Origin: an uncultured Caldimonas sp.
Lineage (GTDB): Bacteria > Pseudomonadota > Gammaproteobacteria > Burkholderiales > Burkholderiaceae
Assembly (NCBI RefSeq): GCF_946480305.1
Contig: NZ_CAMLJQ010000002.1
Span: 244,201-308,200 of the forward strand
DNA length: 64,000 nucleotides
Reading direction: 5' to 3'
In this document: positions 18,913 to 27,345 of the stretch, in pieces
Numbering within the stretch: position 1 is the stretch's first letter
How the letters are laid out: the number at the start of each line of letters is the position of its first letter
Program-made: the position numbers and the translations under genes
The notes under the pieces: model-generated
What the model was told of the DNA's origin: nothing
Seen by the model: only the letters and a program-made list of their open reading frames with translations
The model's database searches: none

Positions 18913-19890
18913 ATGAGCGAGCAAACCGTGGTGATCACAGGCGCTTCCAGCGGCATGGGGTTGGCACTCGCGCTGTCGTTTGCAGAGGCGGGGGCCAACG
19001 TCGTGCTCGCAGCCCGCGGCGCAGCAGCCTTGCACGACGCGCAGAGGCAGTGCCTGCAAGCCGGTGCGCAAGGCGCTCTGTCCGTGGTGGCCGACGTCAC
19101 CGACGAGCATCAGGTCGACGAACTCGCGCAACAGGCCACCGCGCGGTTCGGTCGCATCGACGTGTGGATCAACTGCGCCGGCACCAGCCTGTGAGGGCCG
19201 TTCGAGGAGATTCCCTCCGCCGATCATGCGCGCCTGATCGCCGTCAACCTCACCGGTGTCATCAATGGCTCGCAGGCCGCGGTACGGCACATGCTCGCCC
19301 ACGGCGGCAAGGGGCTCGTCATCAACTTCGCGTCGATCGCGGGTCGGGTGCCGATGGCCTTTGCCGCCAGCTACACCGCCACCAAGTTCGGCGTGGCCGG
19401 GTTCACCGAAGCGTTGCGGGACGAACTGCATGGCCGCTGCGAGATCGAGGTCTGCGGCGTGTATCCGACCTTCGTCGACACGCCGACGCGATGGCGCTCC
19501 GGCAACTACACCGGCCGCGAGCTGCGGCCCGTGCCGCCCGTCCTGGACCCGAGGCGCGTTGCCGCCGAGGTGCATGCGCTCGTGCGGCACCCGAAACGCG
19601 CACTGAACATCGGCGCGCAGCACGCGCTCGCGTGGCCCTATGGCGTGGCGCCCGATTCGGCCGGCACGCTGGTCGCGCGGCTCATGCAGCGTTACCTGCT
19701 GCAGTCCGGCGCCCCCGCAGGCCCGAGCCCCGGCGCGCTGTTCGAGCCGCGCGATCTGCCCGCCGATGTGCAAGGCGGCTGGGGAGTACCGCAGCGCCGG
19801 CACGCCCGGTGGCTGCTGGCCGGTGCCTTGGCCGCCAGCGCAGCATGGCTGCTGATGCGATGGCGGCCTGCCGGTGGCCACGGGGCATAG
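18913..19890 (+). pseudogene. SDR family oxidoreductase interrupted by an in-frame TGA
   Basis: The frame from ATG 18913 encodes a short-chain dehydrogenase with VVITGASSGMGLALALS (NAD(P) loop) and WINCAGTSL, then TGA at 19192-19194. The same frame continues without shift as GPFEEIPSADHARLIAVNLT, the active site SYTATKFGVAGFTEAL and a C-terminal membrane anchor WLLAGALAASAAWLLMRW. A single TGG-to-TGA change explains the stop, since Trp-Gly-Pro is common at this position. It would be 325 codons if read through. The neighbouring intact SDR at 20544 is a paralogue with the same anchor. Either a recent nonsense mutation, a sequencing error, or readthrough. Confidence 0.85.
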
Positions 19891-19957
19891 CACTTGCCGC
19901 GAACAGCGCATGGCCGCACCCCACGGCCCCCACCCGTTTTTTCAACCGAGGCAATAC

Positions 19958-20392
19958 ATGACCGATGACACACGGAATCTGATCGAACAGCAGCGCGTTG
20001 CGCTGGACGCCTGCCAGCGCCTGGCCCTCAAGGCATGGGAGACGACTGCCAAGCTGACGCAATGCAACCTGCGTGCAACGAATGCACTGCTGCCCACCGT
20101 GCTGCCGTGGGCAGCTGGCCGGCAGGGTGACACGGGCGCGGCCGCCACGGACGGCTACGACCCGGCACGCCACCTGGGGGAGCTGCGCGAAATCGTGCTG
20201 GAGGGCCAGTCGGAGCTGACCCGCATCGGCAGCGAGCAGAGCGCCGCCACGCTGGCGCTGGTGAACGATCTCTGCAGCGCATGGTTCGGCCAGTGGGGCG
20301 GCCTGGGCAACGGCTCCCGACCGCAGATGCCGGCCTACTTCCGCATGCCGACGGCGCCGTGGGCTGCACCGGCGAACAGCGGCGCAGGCTGA
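19958..20392 (+). CDS. Phasin-like hypothetical protein
   Basis: 144 residues from ATG 19958. The first 50 residues are helical and amphipathic (NLIEQQRVALDACQRLALKA, WETTAKLTQCNLRATNALL), followed by another helix RHLGELREIVLEGQSELTRI and an aromatic-rich tail. Length and helix pattern resemble phasins or other granule-associated proteins, but there is no diagnostic motif and the assignment is tentative. It sits between two SDR genes on the same strand, which would suit a polyester or lipid context. Confidence 0.5.
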   Translation: MTDDTRNLIEQQRVALDACQRLALKAWETTAKLTQCNLRATNALLPTVLPWAAGRQGDTGAAATDGYDPARHLGELREIVLEGQSELTRIGSEQSAATLALVNDLCSAWFGQWGGLGNGSRPQMPAYFRMPTAPWAAPANSGAG

Positions 20393-20543
20393 ACGGATCG
20401 AGGCCTGCGCGGGAGGGCGTCATGCACCGTCGGTCGCAGCGGCGGTGGGGCCCCTGCCCGCTTGATCGTCGCGTCGGGTCGGCACGGGGCGGGAGTCGCG
20501 ATTGCTGCAATGCAGCGAACGCAATCGACACAGGGAGCAGATG

Positions 20544-21539
20544 ATGCAAGACACCCCCTCGCCATGGCAGCGACCTGCCGCCGATCGACCCGTCGTCGTG
20601 ATCACCGGTGCGTCGAGCGGCATCGGTCGCGCCACCGCGCACGAGTTCGCGCGACGAGGAAGTGCGCTCGTGCTGGCTGCACGCCGACAAGCGATGCTGC
20701 TCGACGTGGTGCGCGAATGCGAGCACCTGGGCGGGCATGCGATCGCTGTACCGACGGACGTGACGCAGGAAGAGAACGTCGATCGCCTGGCTGCACTGGC
20801 GGTCGAGCACTTCGGGCGCATCGACGTGTGGTTCAACAACGCCGGCGTCGGCGTGTTCGGCCGGCTCAACGAGATTCCAAGCGACGCATGGCGCCGGGTG
20901 CTCGACGTGAACCTGTTCGGCTACATGCACGGCGCGAAGGCAGCGATGCGGCAATTCCAGCGGCAACGCCACGGCGTGCTGATCAACAACGCGTCGATCA
21001 TCGGCCGGCTGGCGAAGCCCGATTCCAGCGCCTACGCCACGAGCAAGTTCGCGATCCGCGGTTTCTCGGAGGCATTGCGGCAGGAACTGCTCGACGAACC
21101 GCACATCCACGTCTGCACGGTGCTGCCGTCGGTGATCGACACGCCGTTCTTTCACCATGCGGCCAACTACAGCGGGCACCGCGTCAGGGCTGCACCGCCG
21201 GTGTACGCACCCGAGAAGGTGGCACGCACGGTGGTGCGGTTGTGGCAGCAACCGCAGGCGGAGGTCATCGTGGGCGGGGCGGGCAAGGTGATGGCGGTCT
21301 TGAAGGCGCTGCTGCCCGGGCCGGTCACCTGGCTCAACGGTCGCGCCTTGCACCGCGGCTTCCTGGCGCCGGAGCCGTCACCGCACACGCCCGGCACCTT
21401 GTTCGAGCCAATGTTCGACGAACGCGCCGTGTACGGCGGATGGCGCGAGAACCGACGCTCCAACAAGATGCCGCCCGCGGCATGGGCCCTGGTGGGTGCC
21501 GGCCTCGTGTGGGCGCTGTGGAACCGACGCCGGGTGTGA
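20544..21539 (+). CDS. SDR family oxidoreductase with C-terminal membrane anchor
   Basis: 331 residues from ATG 20544 (GGGAG 6 bases upstream; ATG 20541 is also possible). Rossmann NAD(P) site VVVITGASSGIGRATAHEFA, NNAGVGVFG, catalytic Ser in INNASIIGRL and the Tyr-xxx-Lys in SAYATSKFAIRGFSEALRQE are all present. The C-terminus has one hydrophobic segment, AWALVGAGLVWALWNRRRV, suggesting tail-anchoring. It is a paralogue of the interrupted SDR 1.6 kb upstream, so it may cover the lost function. Substrate unknown. Confidence 0.9.
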   Translation: MQDTPSPWQRPAADRPVVVITGASSGIGRATAHEFARRGSALVLAARRQAMLLDVVRECEHLGGHAIAVPTDVTQEENVDRLAALAVEHFGRIDVWFNNAGVGVFGRLNEIPSDAWRRVLDVNLFGYMHGAKAAMRQFQRQRHGVLINNASIIGRLAKPDSSAYATSKFAIRGFSEALRQELLDEPHIHVCTVLPSVIDTPFFHHAANYSGHRVRAAPPVYAPEKVARTVVRLWQQPQAEVIVGGAGKVMAVLKALLPGPVTWLNGRALHRGFLAPEPSPHTPGTLFEPMFDERAVYGGWRENRRSNKMPPAAWALVGAGLVWALWNRRRV

Positions 21540-21572
21540 CGCGGAAGCACAGGAGGGTGCGGGCGCTCGTGC

Positions 21573-22934
21573 TCAAACGCCCGCGACGGCCGCGGTCGGC
21601 ATTCGCTCCCGCAGCAGGCTGCGCGCCAGGCGCTTGCCCAGCGTCACCAGCGTCAGGGTGGGCGGCAGCCCCCAGGCTTCGGGAATCACCGAGCAGTCGC
21701 AGACATACAGCCGGTCGATCGACGTCTTCAGGTCGGCGTCGACGAGGTGGCCGATCTTCGCCGTGCCGCCGGGGTGTGCGGCCAGGTACCAGGTCTTGTG
21801 GATGTCGGTCGCGCCGGCCGCGCGCAGCACGCGCCGCGCGTTCTCGAAGCCATGCCGGGCCACGCGCTTGTCGGCCTCGGTCAGCGGCTTGCGCACCCCA
21901 CCCCGGGCGGTGAGCCGACCGCCGAGGGCGTCCTTCCACTTCACCATGATGCGTGCCGTGCTGCGGTAGGCGAAGAGTTTGTCGAGCCGCCCCACCTCTG
22001 CCGCGAACATCGTGTGCATCAGCGGCGGGAAGGGCAGGTCGGTCATCATGTAGCCGTCGTCCTCCAGGTGCACGCCGGCCGACATGGGGATCTCGTTGTG
22101 CTGCAGGTGCACGTCCTTGATCGTGCCGCACACGGTGATCAGCGGGTCGAGGAAGAACTCATGCCCCGCTTCGTGCAGGCCGCTCGCACGCAGGATCATC
22201 GGCGAGCCGATGCCGCCGGCGGCCAGCACGATGTGGTCGGCCGAAGCGGTGTGGGTGCGGCCGCCCATCGTGAACTCGACACCGGTGGCGCAGCCGTGAT
22301 CGCGCAGCACGCGGGTGACCTTCGCGCCGTTGAGCAGCACCGCCCCATGCGCCACGGCCTCGTCGACGAACATGCGCGCGCTCCACTTCACGCCGTGCAC
22401 GTCGCCGTAGTAGCCGAACCGGTGCGCAGGGGTCCAGCGCTCCTGGTACATGTTCTTGTCGAGCTTGCGCCACGCCAGGCCGACCTCGCCCGCAGCAGCC
22501 ATCAGGCGCCGCGCCATCGGCGTCATCATCGCGTCGGCCAGCGGCGCAATCGGCAGTTCGGCGCGCGCCGCCGCCGCATCGGCCGCCAGCTCCACCCCGT
22601 GGCGGCGGAACAGCTCCAGCGGCACCGGCCAGGCGCAGCCGTAGTAGAAGAGCGAGCTGCCGCCGGTGGTGATGCCGCGCGCGACTCCCAAGCCCTGAGG
22701 CGTGAACAGCACGCTGCGGCCCGGCATCAGCAACTCGGCGAGCGCCTGCCCCACCGTGCCGCGGATCGGCCCGCCCGGCCCCCACTCGAGCATCAGCACC
22801 TTCTTGCCGCGCAGCGCCATGTCGCGCGCCACGGTGGCGCCGCCCGGGCCGGTGCCGACGACGATGAGGTCGTAGCCGGTGCGTGCGGGTTCAGACGCGG
22901 CATGGTGCCCGATCGGGCTGGTTCGAGTGTTCAT
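21573..22934 (-). CDS. GMC family FAD-dependent oxidoreductase
   Basis: 453 residues from ATG 22934, which has GAGGAG just upstream. The N-terminal FAD site is DLIVVGTGPGGATVARDMAL; the family signatures GGSSLFYYGCAWP and HIVLAAGGIGSPMILRASGL follow; the C-terminal active-site region is HPGGTAKIGHLVDADLKTSI and CDCSVIPEAWGLPPTLTLV. GMC enzymes oxidise alcohols or sugars. At 453 residues it is shorter than most (500-600). No signal peptide. It is convergent with the SDR gene 33 bases away. Confidence 0.87.
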   Translation of the reverse strand: MNTRTSPIGHHAASEPARTGYDLIVVGTGPGGATVARDMALRGKKVLMLEWGPGGPIRGTVGQALAELLMPGRSVLFTPQGLGVARGITTGGSSLFYYGCAWPVPLELFRRHGVELAADAAAARAELPIAPLADAMMTPMARRLMAAAGEVGLAWRKLDKNMYQERWTPAHRFGYYGDVHGVKWSARMFVDEAVAHGAVLLNGAKVTRVLRDHGCATGVEFTMGGRTHTASADHIVLAAGGIGSPMILRASGLHEAGHEFFLDPLITVCGTIKDVHLQHNEIPMSAGVHLEDDGYMMTDLPFPPLMHTMFAAEVGRLDKLFAYRSTARIMVKWKDALGGRLTARGGVRKPLTEADKRVARHGFENARRVLRAAGATDIHKTWYLAAHPGGTAKIGHLVDADLKTSIDRLYVCDCSVIPEAWGLPPTLTLVTLGKRLARSLLRERMPTAAVAGV

Positions 22935-23064
22935 CGCTCCTCGGAGATGGCACGGCCCCATCCGAGACCGGCTTTTGACTTGTTTTCGTGCCGATGACTC
23001 TATCGGCCGTTGGCTACCGCTCAGATCCATCAGCAGCGGCCCGCGGCGGGGGTCAGCAGCCGCT

Positions 23065-23460
23065 TCAGCGCGCCACCGCGCCGATCACGTCCGCACCGAA
23101 CGGGTTGTCGATCACCATGCGCCAGCTGCCGTCCGGTTGCCGGCGCGACACGTCGGCAGAACGGCCTTGCTGCTGCACGGGCGAGCCGTCGGGTGCCGTG
23201 CCGGTCAACGTCCACGAGAGGTGATGCAGCGCCACGTCGCCGGCCTGCAGCGTTTCGCTCGCGGTGCAAGTCAACGTGGGACGCAGCTCGAGCATTTGCG
23301 ACAGCGCGTCGCGCAGTGCCGCGTGCCCGCTCACGATCAGCCCCGGCTGCACGACGAGCATGGCGTCCGATTCGTAGAACTGCAGCGCTGCGTCCACGTC
23401 GCCTCGATTGATGGCGTCGACGAAACCTTGCGCGGCTTGTTCGGGGGTGGTGGATGTCAT
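23065..23460 (-). CDS. SgcJ/EcaC-type NTF2-like protein
   Basis: 131 residues from ATG 23460, with GGGAG upstream. It is an NTF2-like cone fold: EQAAQGFVDAINRGDVDAAL, FYESDAMLVVQPGLIVSGHA, and VALHHLSWTLTGTAPDG. These small proteins bind hydrophobic ligands or act as isomerase-like enzymes of uncertain role. A single-gene unit upstream of the GMC gene on the same strand. Function not assignable. Confidence 0.75.
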   Translation of the reverse strand: MTSTTPEQAAQGFVDAINRGDVDAALQFYESDAMLVVQPGLIVSGHAALRDALSQMLELRPTLTCTASETLQAGDVALHHLSWTLTGTAPDGSPVQQQGRSADVSRRQPDGSWRMVIDNPFGADVIGAVAR

Positions 23461-23552
23461 TGGGGCTCCCTGTGTGTGGGTTGTGTAGGAGCCGGCATTG
23501 GAGAGCACCGCTGCTGACACCGTGGTGTCAGTTGCTCGATGCAGCACACGCA

Positions 23553-23876
23553 TCACTTGCCCGCGGCACGGTCGTCCTCGTTCGCGATGGGACTGCGAAC
23601 GATGCGCGCAACGGCCAGCTTCAAGCCCAGCATGCCGAAGATGCGGTTCATCGTCTGGACGCTACCTTCGCTGCGCTCCTGCTCGATGTCCTGCATCGTG
23701 CGGTAGCCCACACCGGACAGCTTGGCCATCTCCGCAGTGGTCAGGCGCATCGTCTTTTTCAAATGGCGAACCGCCTGCGCCAGCGACCACTCAGGATGGG
23801 CCAGCACGTCATCGACGGCCTTGCGTCGAAGCTCCAGTTGCTCCGGAATCGACAGGGTCTTGAATCGCTTGTCCAT
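23553..23876 (-). CDS. HipB-like XRE family DNA-binding protein (orphan antitoxin candidate)
   Basis: 107 residues from ATG 23876. It has a C-terminal-half HTH_3 domain: MRLTTAEMAKLSGVGYRTMQ and DIEQERSEGSVQTMNRIFGM, with the ending GLKLAVARI that is characteristic of HipB-type antitoxins. The N-terminal DKRFKTLSIPEQLELRRKAV precedes the HTH. No intact hipA toxin lies on either side, but a 22-codon ORF with a HipA-like opening sits 8 bases upstream. It is probably autoregulatory through the repeats at 23986-24018. Confidence 0.8.
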   Translation of the reverse strand: MDKRFKTLSIPEQLELRRKAVDDVLAHPEWSLAQAVRHLKKTMRLTTAEMAKLSGVGYRTMQDIEQERSEGSVQTMNRIFGMLGLKLAVARIVRSPIANEDDRAAGK

Positions 23877-23884
23877 GGGTGTTG

Positions 23885-23953
23885 TCAGGCCAGTGCTGCC
23901 AGTTCGTGGCGGGCGCCGGCGGCGTCGAGTTGAACGGTGCAGATCTTCGCCAT
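23885..23953 (-). pseudogene. 22-codon ORF, possible hipA 5' remnant or leader peptide
   Basis: ATG at 23953 and TGA at 23885-23887 encode MAKICTVQLDAAGARHELAA plus two residues. The opening (K-x-CTVQL) is like the N-terminal beta-strand of some HipA toxins, but it ends within 25 residues and 8 bases before the XRE start. It is either the scar of a deleted toxin gene fused close to its antitoxin, or a small leader ORF. The similarity is short, so the call is tentative. Confidence 0.35.
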
Positions 23954-23985
23954 ATGCACAGAAATCTATAGATATTGATGTCAAC

Positions 23986-24018
23986 TTTCCGGTTAATTCG
24001 TATGTTTTCCGTTCAATT
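23986..24018. promoter_or_regulatory. Two 13-base direct repeats upstream of the XRE gene (candidate operator)
   Basis: TTTCCGGTTAATT (23986-23998) and TTTCCGTTCAATT (24006-24018) are spaced by exactly 20 bases, about two helical turns, in the AT-richest part of the neighbourhood. A perfect octamer palindrome TCTATAGA lies at 23965-23972 and a TTGACA hexamer (minus strand) at 23979-23984. This layout fits tandem dimer binding by the XRE protein. The rest of 24019-24235 shows no gene; it only leads to the RBS (AGGAGG) of the next gene. Confidence 0.5.
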
Positions 24019-24235
24019 GAGACGCCACCTCAACGCTTGAAGCGCACCCGAAGGTCAACGGAAAACCGCGTGCAACCCGTCCATCCGGTGGTACCGGGGC
24101 GCCCAACATGAGCCGCGCAACCCCTGACAAGCGGGGGTCGGTACATCGCGGAGACGAGCCGCCAACCCACACAATCGCGGCCTTTCCTGAGCGGCAGTGC
24201 AGCCAACTCGACCAACAAACAAGCAGGAGGACGTC

Positions 24236-25042
24236 ATGACACAGCCAACCGCGGCGCTGGGGCCGTTGATCCGTACGTACGGCAAGAGCCGCTCGTTTCT
24301 TTTCGTCTGGTGGACCCTGGCGGTGCTGTTCGCCGCCGCCGGTGCGCTGGTGCTGTCGCTCGTGCCGGGGCCGGGCAGCACGGTACGCTTCGACGGCAAC
24401 GTGTCCCTGCTGTACGGCACGGCCGCCGGTGCCTTCGGTCTGGCGGTGCTGTTTGTGGTGGTGCCTTGGCTGTTGACCCGCTCGCAGCCCACCTACCACC
24501 TGCACGAAAAGGGCGTGCGTTACGTGGGGCCGCAAGGCGACCGCACCGATCTCTACCAGGACATCGAAGACCTCTACGTCTTCGACTATGGCGGGTTCGC
24601 GTACCGAGCGACGCCGCAAGCGCCCTGGTGCAGCGCAGGCGGCAGGGTGTCGGCGCTCGCCGAGCTGACGCAGCGGTTGCGCGCGCTGCATGCCGAACAC
24701 CGGGCCGAACGGCTGTACCAGGCGCTGCTGGCGGGGCAGACGGTGTCATTCCGTTGCCTGTCGGACCAGGTCGCGTTTTCCAAGAGCGTGGTGGCCTCGC
24801 GCAACATGGACCACCCGACTTACCCGCTGGAGCTGAACTGCCAGGAACTGAAGATCCAGGGCAAGGCCATCCCGCTGCAGGCGATCGACGACATCCGGCG
24901 CAACGACTGGATCGAGAAATCGAGCATCGTCGACACCGAGGGCCGCGTGCTCCACACCATGCACCCTACGGCCGTGATGTCGTTCGACGTGCTCTACACC
25001 CTGCTCGCGCGTCTGCAGAGCGCGACCCCGCAGCGCGCTTAG
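24236..25042 (+). CDS. Hypothetical membrane protein
   Basis: 268 residues from ATG 24236, with AGGAGG at 24224-24229. Two strong transmembrane helices at about 23-43 (FVWWTLAVLFAAAGALVLSL) and 62-82 (LYGTAAGAFGLAVLFVVVPW) are followed by a cytosolic region with PH-like alternation (YHLHEKGVRYVGPQGDRTDL; EDLYVFDYGGFAYRA; LNCQELKIQGKAIPLQAIDD). The fold of the soluble part looks like a membrane-tethered PH-like domain, but this is inference. No known family recognised; no co-oriented partner. Confidence 0.7.
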   Translation: MTQPTAALGPLIRTYGKSRSFLFVWWTLAVLFAAAGALVLSLVPGPGSTVRFDGNVSLLYGTAAGAFGLAVLFVVVPWLLTRSQPTYHLHEKGVRYVGPQGDRTDLYQDIEDLYVFDYGGFAYRATPQAPWCSAGGRVSALAELTQRLRALHAEHRAERLYQALLAGQTVSFRCLSDQVAFSKSVVASRNMDHPTYPLELNCQELKIQGKAIPLQAIDDIRRNDWIEKSSIVDTEGRVLHTMHPTAVMSFDVLYTLLARLQSATPQRA

Positions 25043-25046
25043 GACG

Positions 25047-25328
25047 TCATTCGACGACCTGCACGCCCTTCCAGAACGCCATCCGGCCCTTGATCTGCGC
25101 CGCAGCCTCCTTGGGCTCGGGGTAGTACCAGACGGCGTCCGGGTTGGCATCGCCGTCGATCAGCAGGTTGTAGTAGTGAGCGGTTCCTTTCCAGGAGCAC
25201 GTGGTGCGCATGTTGCTGGGCATCAGGTACTCGCGTTTCACCGACGACTCCGGGAAGTAGTGGTTGCCTTCGACGACCACGGTGTCGTCGCTCTCGGCGA
25301 TGACGGTGTCTTTCCAGATGGCTTTCAT
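25047..25328 (-). CDS. DUF427 domain protein
   Basis: 93 residues: MKAIWKDTVIAESDDTVVVE, GNHYFPESSVKREYL and the conserved TTCSWKGTAHYYNLLIDG, then AVWYYPEPKEAAAQIKGRMA. This is a complete single DUF427 beta-barrel domain. The family is widespread and of unknown biochemical role. It is convergent with the membrane protein gene (4-base gap) and divergent from queE. Confidence 0.88.
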   Translation of the reverse strand: MKAIWKDTVIAESDDTVVVEGNHYFPESSVKREYLMPSNMRTTCSWKGTAHYYNLLIDGDANPDAVWYYPEPKEAAAQIKGRMAFWKGVQVVE

Positions 25329-25447
25329 GGGCTGGGCTTTCTGAGGGATGGGCGGCCAGAACGGCCGCTGCGGCGACAATACCGGGTTCGCTCCGCGGCA
25401 CGCGGGGCAAGGCCACGCCGGTTCGCGGTGCGGCCGGGAGCTCGAGT

Positions 25448-26083
25448 GTGGCCTACCAGATCAAGGAAATCTTCTACACCCTGCAAGGCGAAGGTGCCAA
25501 TGCCGGACGCCCTGCGGTGTTCTGCCGCTTCGCGGGTTGCAACCTGTGGAGCGGGCGCGAGGCCGACCGGGAGCGGGCCATCTGCCGCTTCTGCGACACC
25601 GACTTCGTCGGCACCGACGGCACGCTCGGCGGCCGGTATGCCGACGCCGGCGCGCTGGCCGATACGATCGCCGCGCGGTGGCCGGCAGGGCGCGCAGGCC
25701 GACCGCTCACGGTGCTGACCGGCGGCGAGCCGCTGCTGCAAGTGGATGGCGCGCTGATCGACGCGCTGCACGCCCGCGGCTTCGAGATCGCCGTCGAAAC
25801 CAACGGCACCATCGCCGCGCCGGCCGGCATCGACTGGATCTGCGTCAGCCCCAAGGCCGGGGCCGAGCTGGTGCAGCTGAGCGGACAGGAGCTGAAGGTG
25901 GTGGTGCCGCAGGAAGGCCAGGATCTCGATGCACTGGCCACGCTGGCCTTCGAGCATCACTTCCTGCAGCCGATGGACGGCCCCGACGCGAAACGCAACA
26001 CGCAGTGGGCGATCGACCGCTGCCTGCAGGACCCGCGCTGGCGCCTGAGCGTGCAGACGCACAAGGTCGTGAACATTCGATAG
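25448..26083 (+). CDS. queE: 7-carboxy-7-deazaguanine synthase (radical SAM)
   Basis: 211 residues from GTG 25448, with GGGAG upstream. QueE converts 6-carboxytetrahydropterin to 7-carboxy-7-deazaguanine using SAM and a 4Fe-4S cluster, feeding queuosine. The cluster cysteines are spread as in the long-loop QueE subtype: C in GCNLWSGREADRERA and then CRFCDTDF (C-x14-C-x2-C) rather than CX3CX2C. The N-terminal YQIKEIFYTLQGEGANAGRP and the GGEPLLQ motif are also typical. It is 3 bases upstream of queD, so the pair is an operon. No preQ1 riboswitch was seen in front. Confidence 0.95.
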   Translation: MAYQIKEIFYTLQGEGANAGRPAVFCRFAGCNLWSGREADRERAICRFCDTDFVGTDGTLGGRYADAGALADTIAARWPAGRAGRPLTVLTGGEPLLQVDGALIDALHARGFEIAVETNGTIAAPAGIDWICVSPKAGAELVQLSGQELKVVVPQEGQDLDALATLAFEHHFLQPMDGPDAKRNTQWAIDRCLQDPRWRLSVQTHKVVNIR

Positions 26084-26086
26084 CCC

Positions 26087-26461
26087 ATGCAGTACGAACT
26101 GACCCAGCGCTTCTACTTCGAAGCGGCCCACACCTTGCAACGCACGGTCGATGCGGAGCCGAGCCGGCGCATCCACGGCCACACCTACCTGTGCGAGGTG
26201 GCCGTGCGCGGCCAGCCCGATCCGGCCACCGGCATGGTGATGGACCTGGGCTACCTGCGCCGGGCGCTGGAGCCGTTGCGCGACGCGCTCGACCACCGGC
26301 TGCTCGACGAGGTGCCGGGCCTGGAGCGGCCGACGCTGGAAGGGCTGTGCGGCTACATCGCGCAGCGCCTCGCCACCACCGTGCCGCGGCTGGCGTGGGT
26401 GAAGGTGTGGCGCGAGGCCTCGGGCGACAGCTGCACGCTGACGCTCACGCCCCGCGCCTGA
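26087..26461 (+). CDS. queD: 6-carboxy-5,6,7,8-tetrahydropterin synthase
   Basis: 124 residues. QueD makes 6-carboxytetrahydropterin from dihydroneopterin triphosphate, the step just before QueE. Zinc-binding histidines are in FEAAHTL and RIHGHTYLCEV; the DHRLLDEVPGLERPTLEGL segment contains the catalytic Asp-His and the PT-x-E motif. Length and layout are normal. The rest of the queuosine path (queC, queF, tgt) is not in this window. Confidence 0.95.
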   Translation: MQYELTQRFYFEAAHTLQRTVDAEPSRRIHGHTYLCEVAVRGQPDPATGMVMDLGYLRRALEPLRDALDHRLLDEVPGLERPTLEGLCGYIAQRLATTVPRLAWVKVWREASGDSCTLTLTPRA

Positions 26462-26473
26462 AACCGCCGGGCA

Positions 26474-26728
26474 CTACCGCTTCACGTGCTCGCGGTTGAA
26501 GCCGCGCGTGGGCGGCACGGTGCTCGGCACGCCGTCCGAGCCGTCGCTGCACGGCGCCTGCCATTCGCGCAGCTGCGCTTCGAGCTGGCTGTTGCCGTAG
26601 CGGGCGGCGAGGTCGATCAGCGCGAAGACGTTGTCGTCGTTCACGCGCTCGTGACCAGTTCCTTTTTTCAACAGTTGGTAGATCTCTTGCAGTTCTTCCG
26701 GCGATCCGGCGTTGTCGGCAGTGGGCAT
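26474..26728 (-). CDS. Small hypothetical protein
   Basis: 84 residues from ATG 26728 with GAGGAAG upstream. The peptide is helical and soluble: SPEELQEIYQLLKKGTGHER, VFALIDLAARYGNSQLEAQL. There is no signal peptide or recognised domain. It lies convergent with queD (12-base gap) and downstream of another small hypothetical gene on the same strand. Confidence 0.6.
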   Translation of the reverse strand: MPTADNAGSPEELQEIYQLLKKGTGHERVNDDNVFALIDLAARYGNSQLEAQLREWQAPCSDGSDGVPSTVPPTRGFNREHVKR

Positions 26729-26840
26729 CAGGCTTCCTCGTGTCGATGGGACATCAGGCTGTCCAGCCTGGGAGGCAACAGGCATGCCGACAACGCTGCA
26801 GGTGCGCGACGCGTACACGGCGTGCCGGACGGTTCGAGGG

Positions 26841-27086
26841 TCAGGCCCCCGCCTGGCGCTGCAACTGCACGCCGGTGGCCGGCACGCGCATGGAGCCGTC
26901 ACGCAGCACGTCGACGCGCTGGCCGGAGTCGAGCCGGTACTCGGCCTCGCCGGTCGGCTCCCACAGGTCTTCGGCACCGGCGAGCGACAGGTCGCGCACC
27001 ATGTGCTCGTAGCCGTAGACCTTGTAGGTGGCACCGTCGCTGCCTTGCGCGGTGAACGATTCGAGGAGATGCAGCTTCTTGTCCAT
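26841..27086 (-). CDS. Small hypothetical protein
   Basis: 81 residues from ATG 27086, with GGAGG upstream. The pattern is beta-rich and highly charged: DKKLHLLESFTAQGSDGATY, KVYGYEHMVRDL, EYRLDSGQRVDVLRDGSMRV. It resembles small cytosolic proteins annotated only as hypothetical in Burkholderiales. It could be transcribed with the gene that follows at 26728. The 259 bases between it and the lipoprotein gene to the right hold no credible gene. Confidence 0.6.
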   Translation of the reverse strand: MDKKLHLLESFTAQGSDGATYKVYGYEHMVRDLSLAGAEDLWEPTGEAEYRLDSGQRVDVLRDGSMRVPATGVQLQRQAGA

Positions 27087-27345
27087 CAAGACCTCCGGTT
27101 GACAAGCAGACAAAACAGCAGGGCCCGCCGCGAGGGCGGGTGGACCGGACCATTCTGCGACTCGTGTGCCGAAGGGCGGTGCGCGCCCCTGATGGGCCAG
27201 GGGTTTCGTACCGAGCAGAACGTTGTCCACACCTTGCGATGAAGTTGTCCACAGCCCCCGGCGTAGCGCCCAGTCGCGTGGCAGCTGGCTTCACCGGGTA
27301 CCTGAGGCGGTTTTCCTGCGCTTGCCCACAAGGGCGCGCAGTGGC

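Noticed and set aside
21559..21584. 7-base GC inverted repeat between the convergent SDR and GMC genes
   Set aside because: Short stem, no T-run, and one arm lies inside the GMC coding region; too weak to call a terminator.
25329..25447. Possible preQ1 riboswitch in front of queE
   Set aside because: No preQ1-I/II-like hairpin with an A-rich tail could be seen; the segment is simply the short divergent gap to the DUF427 gene.
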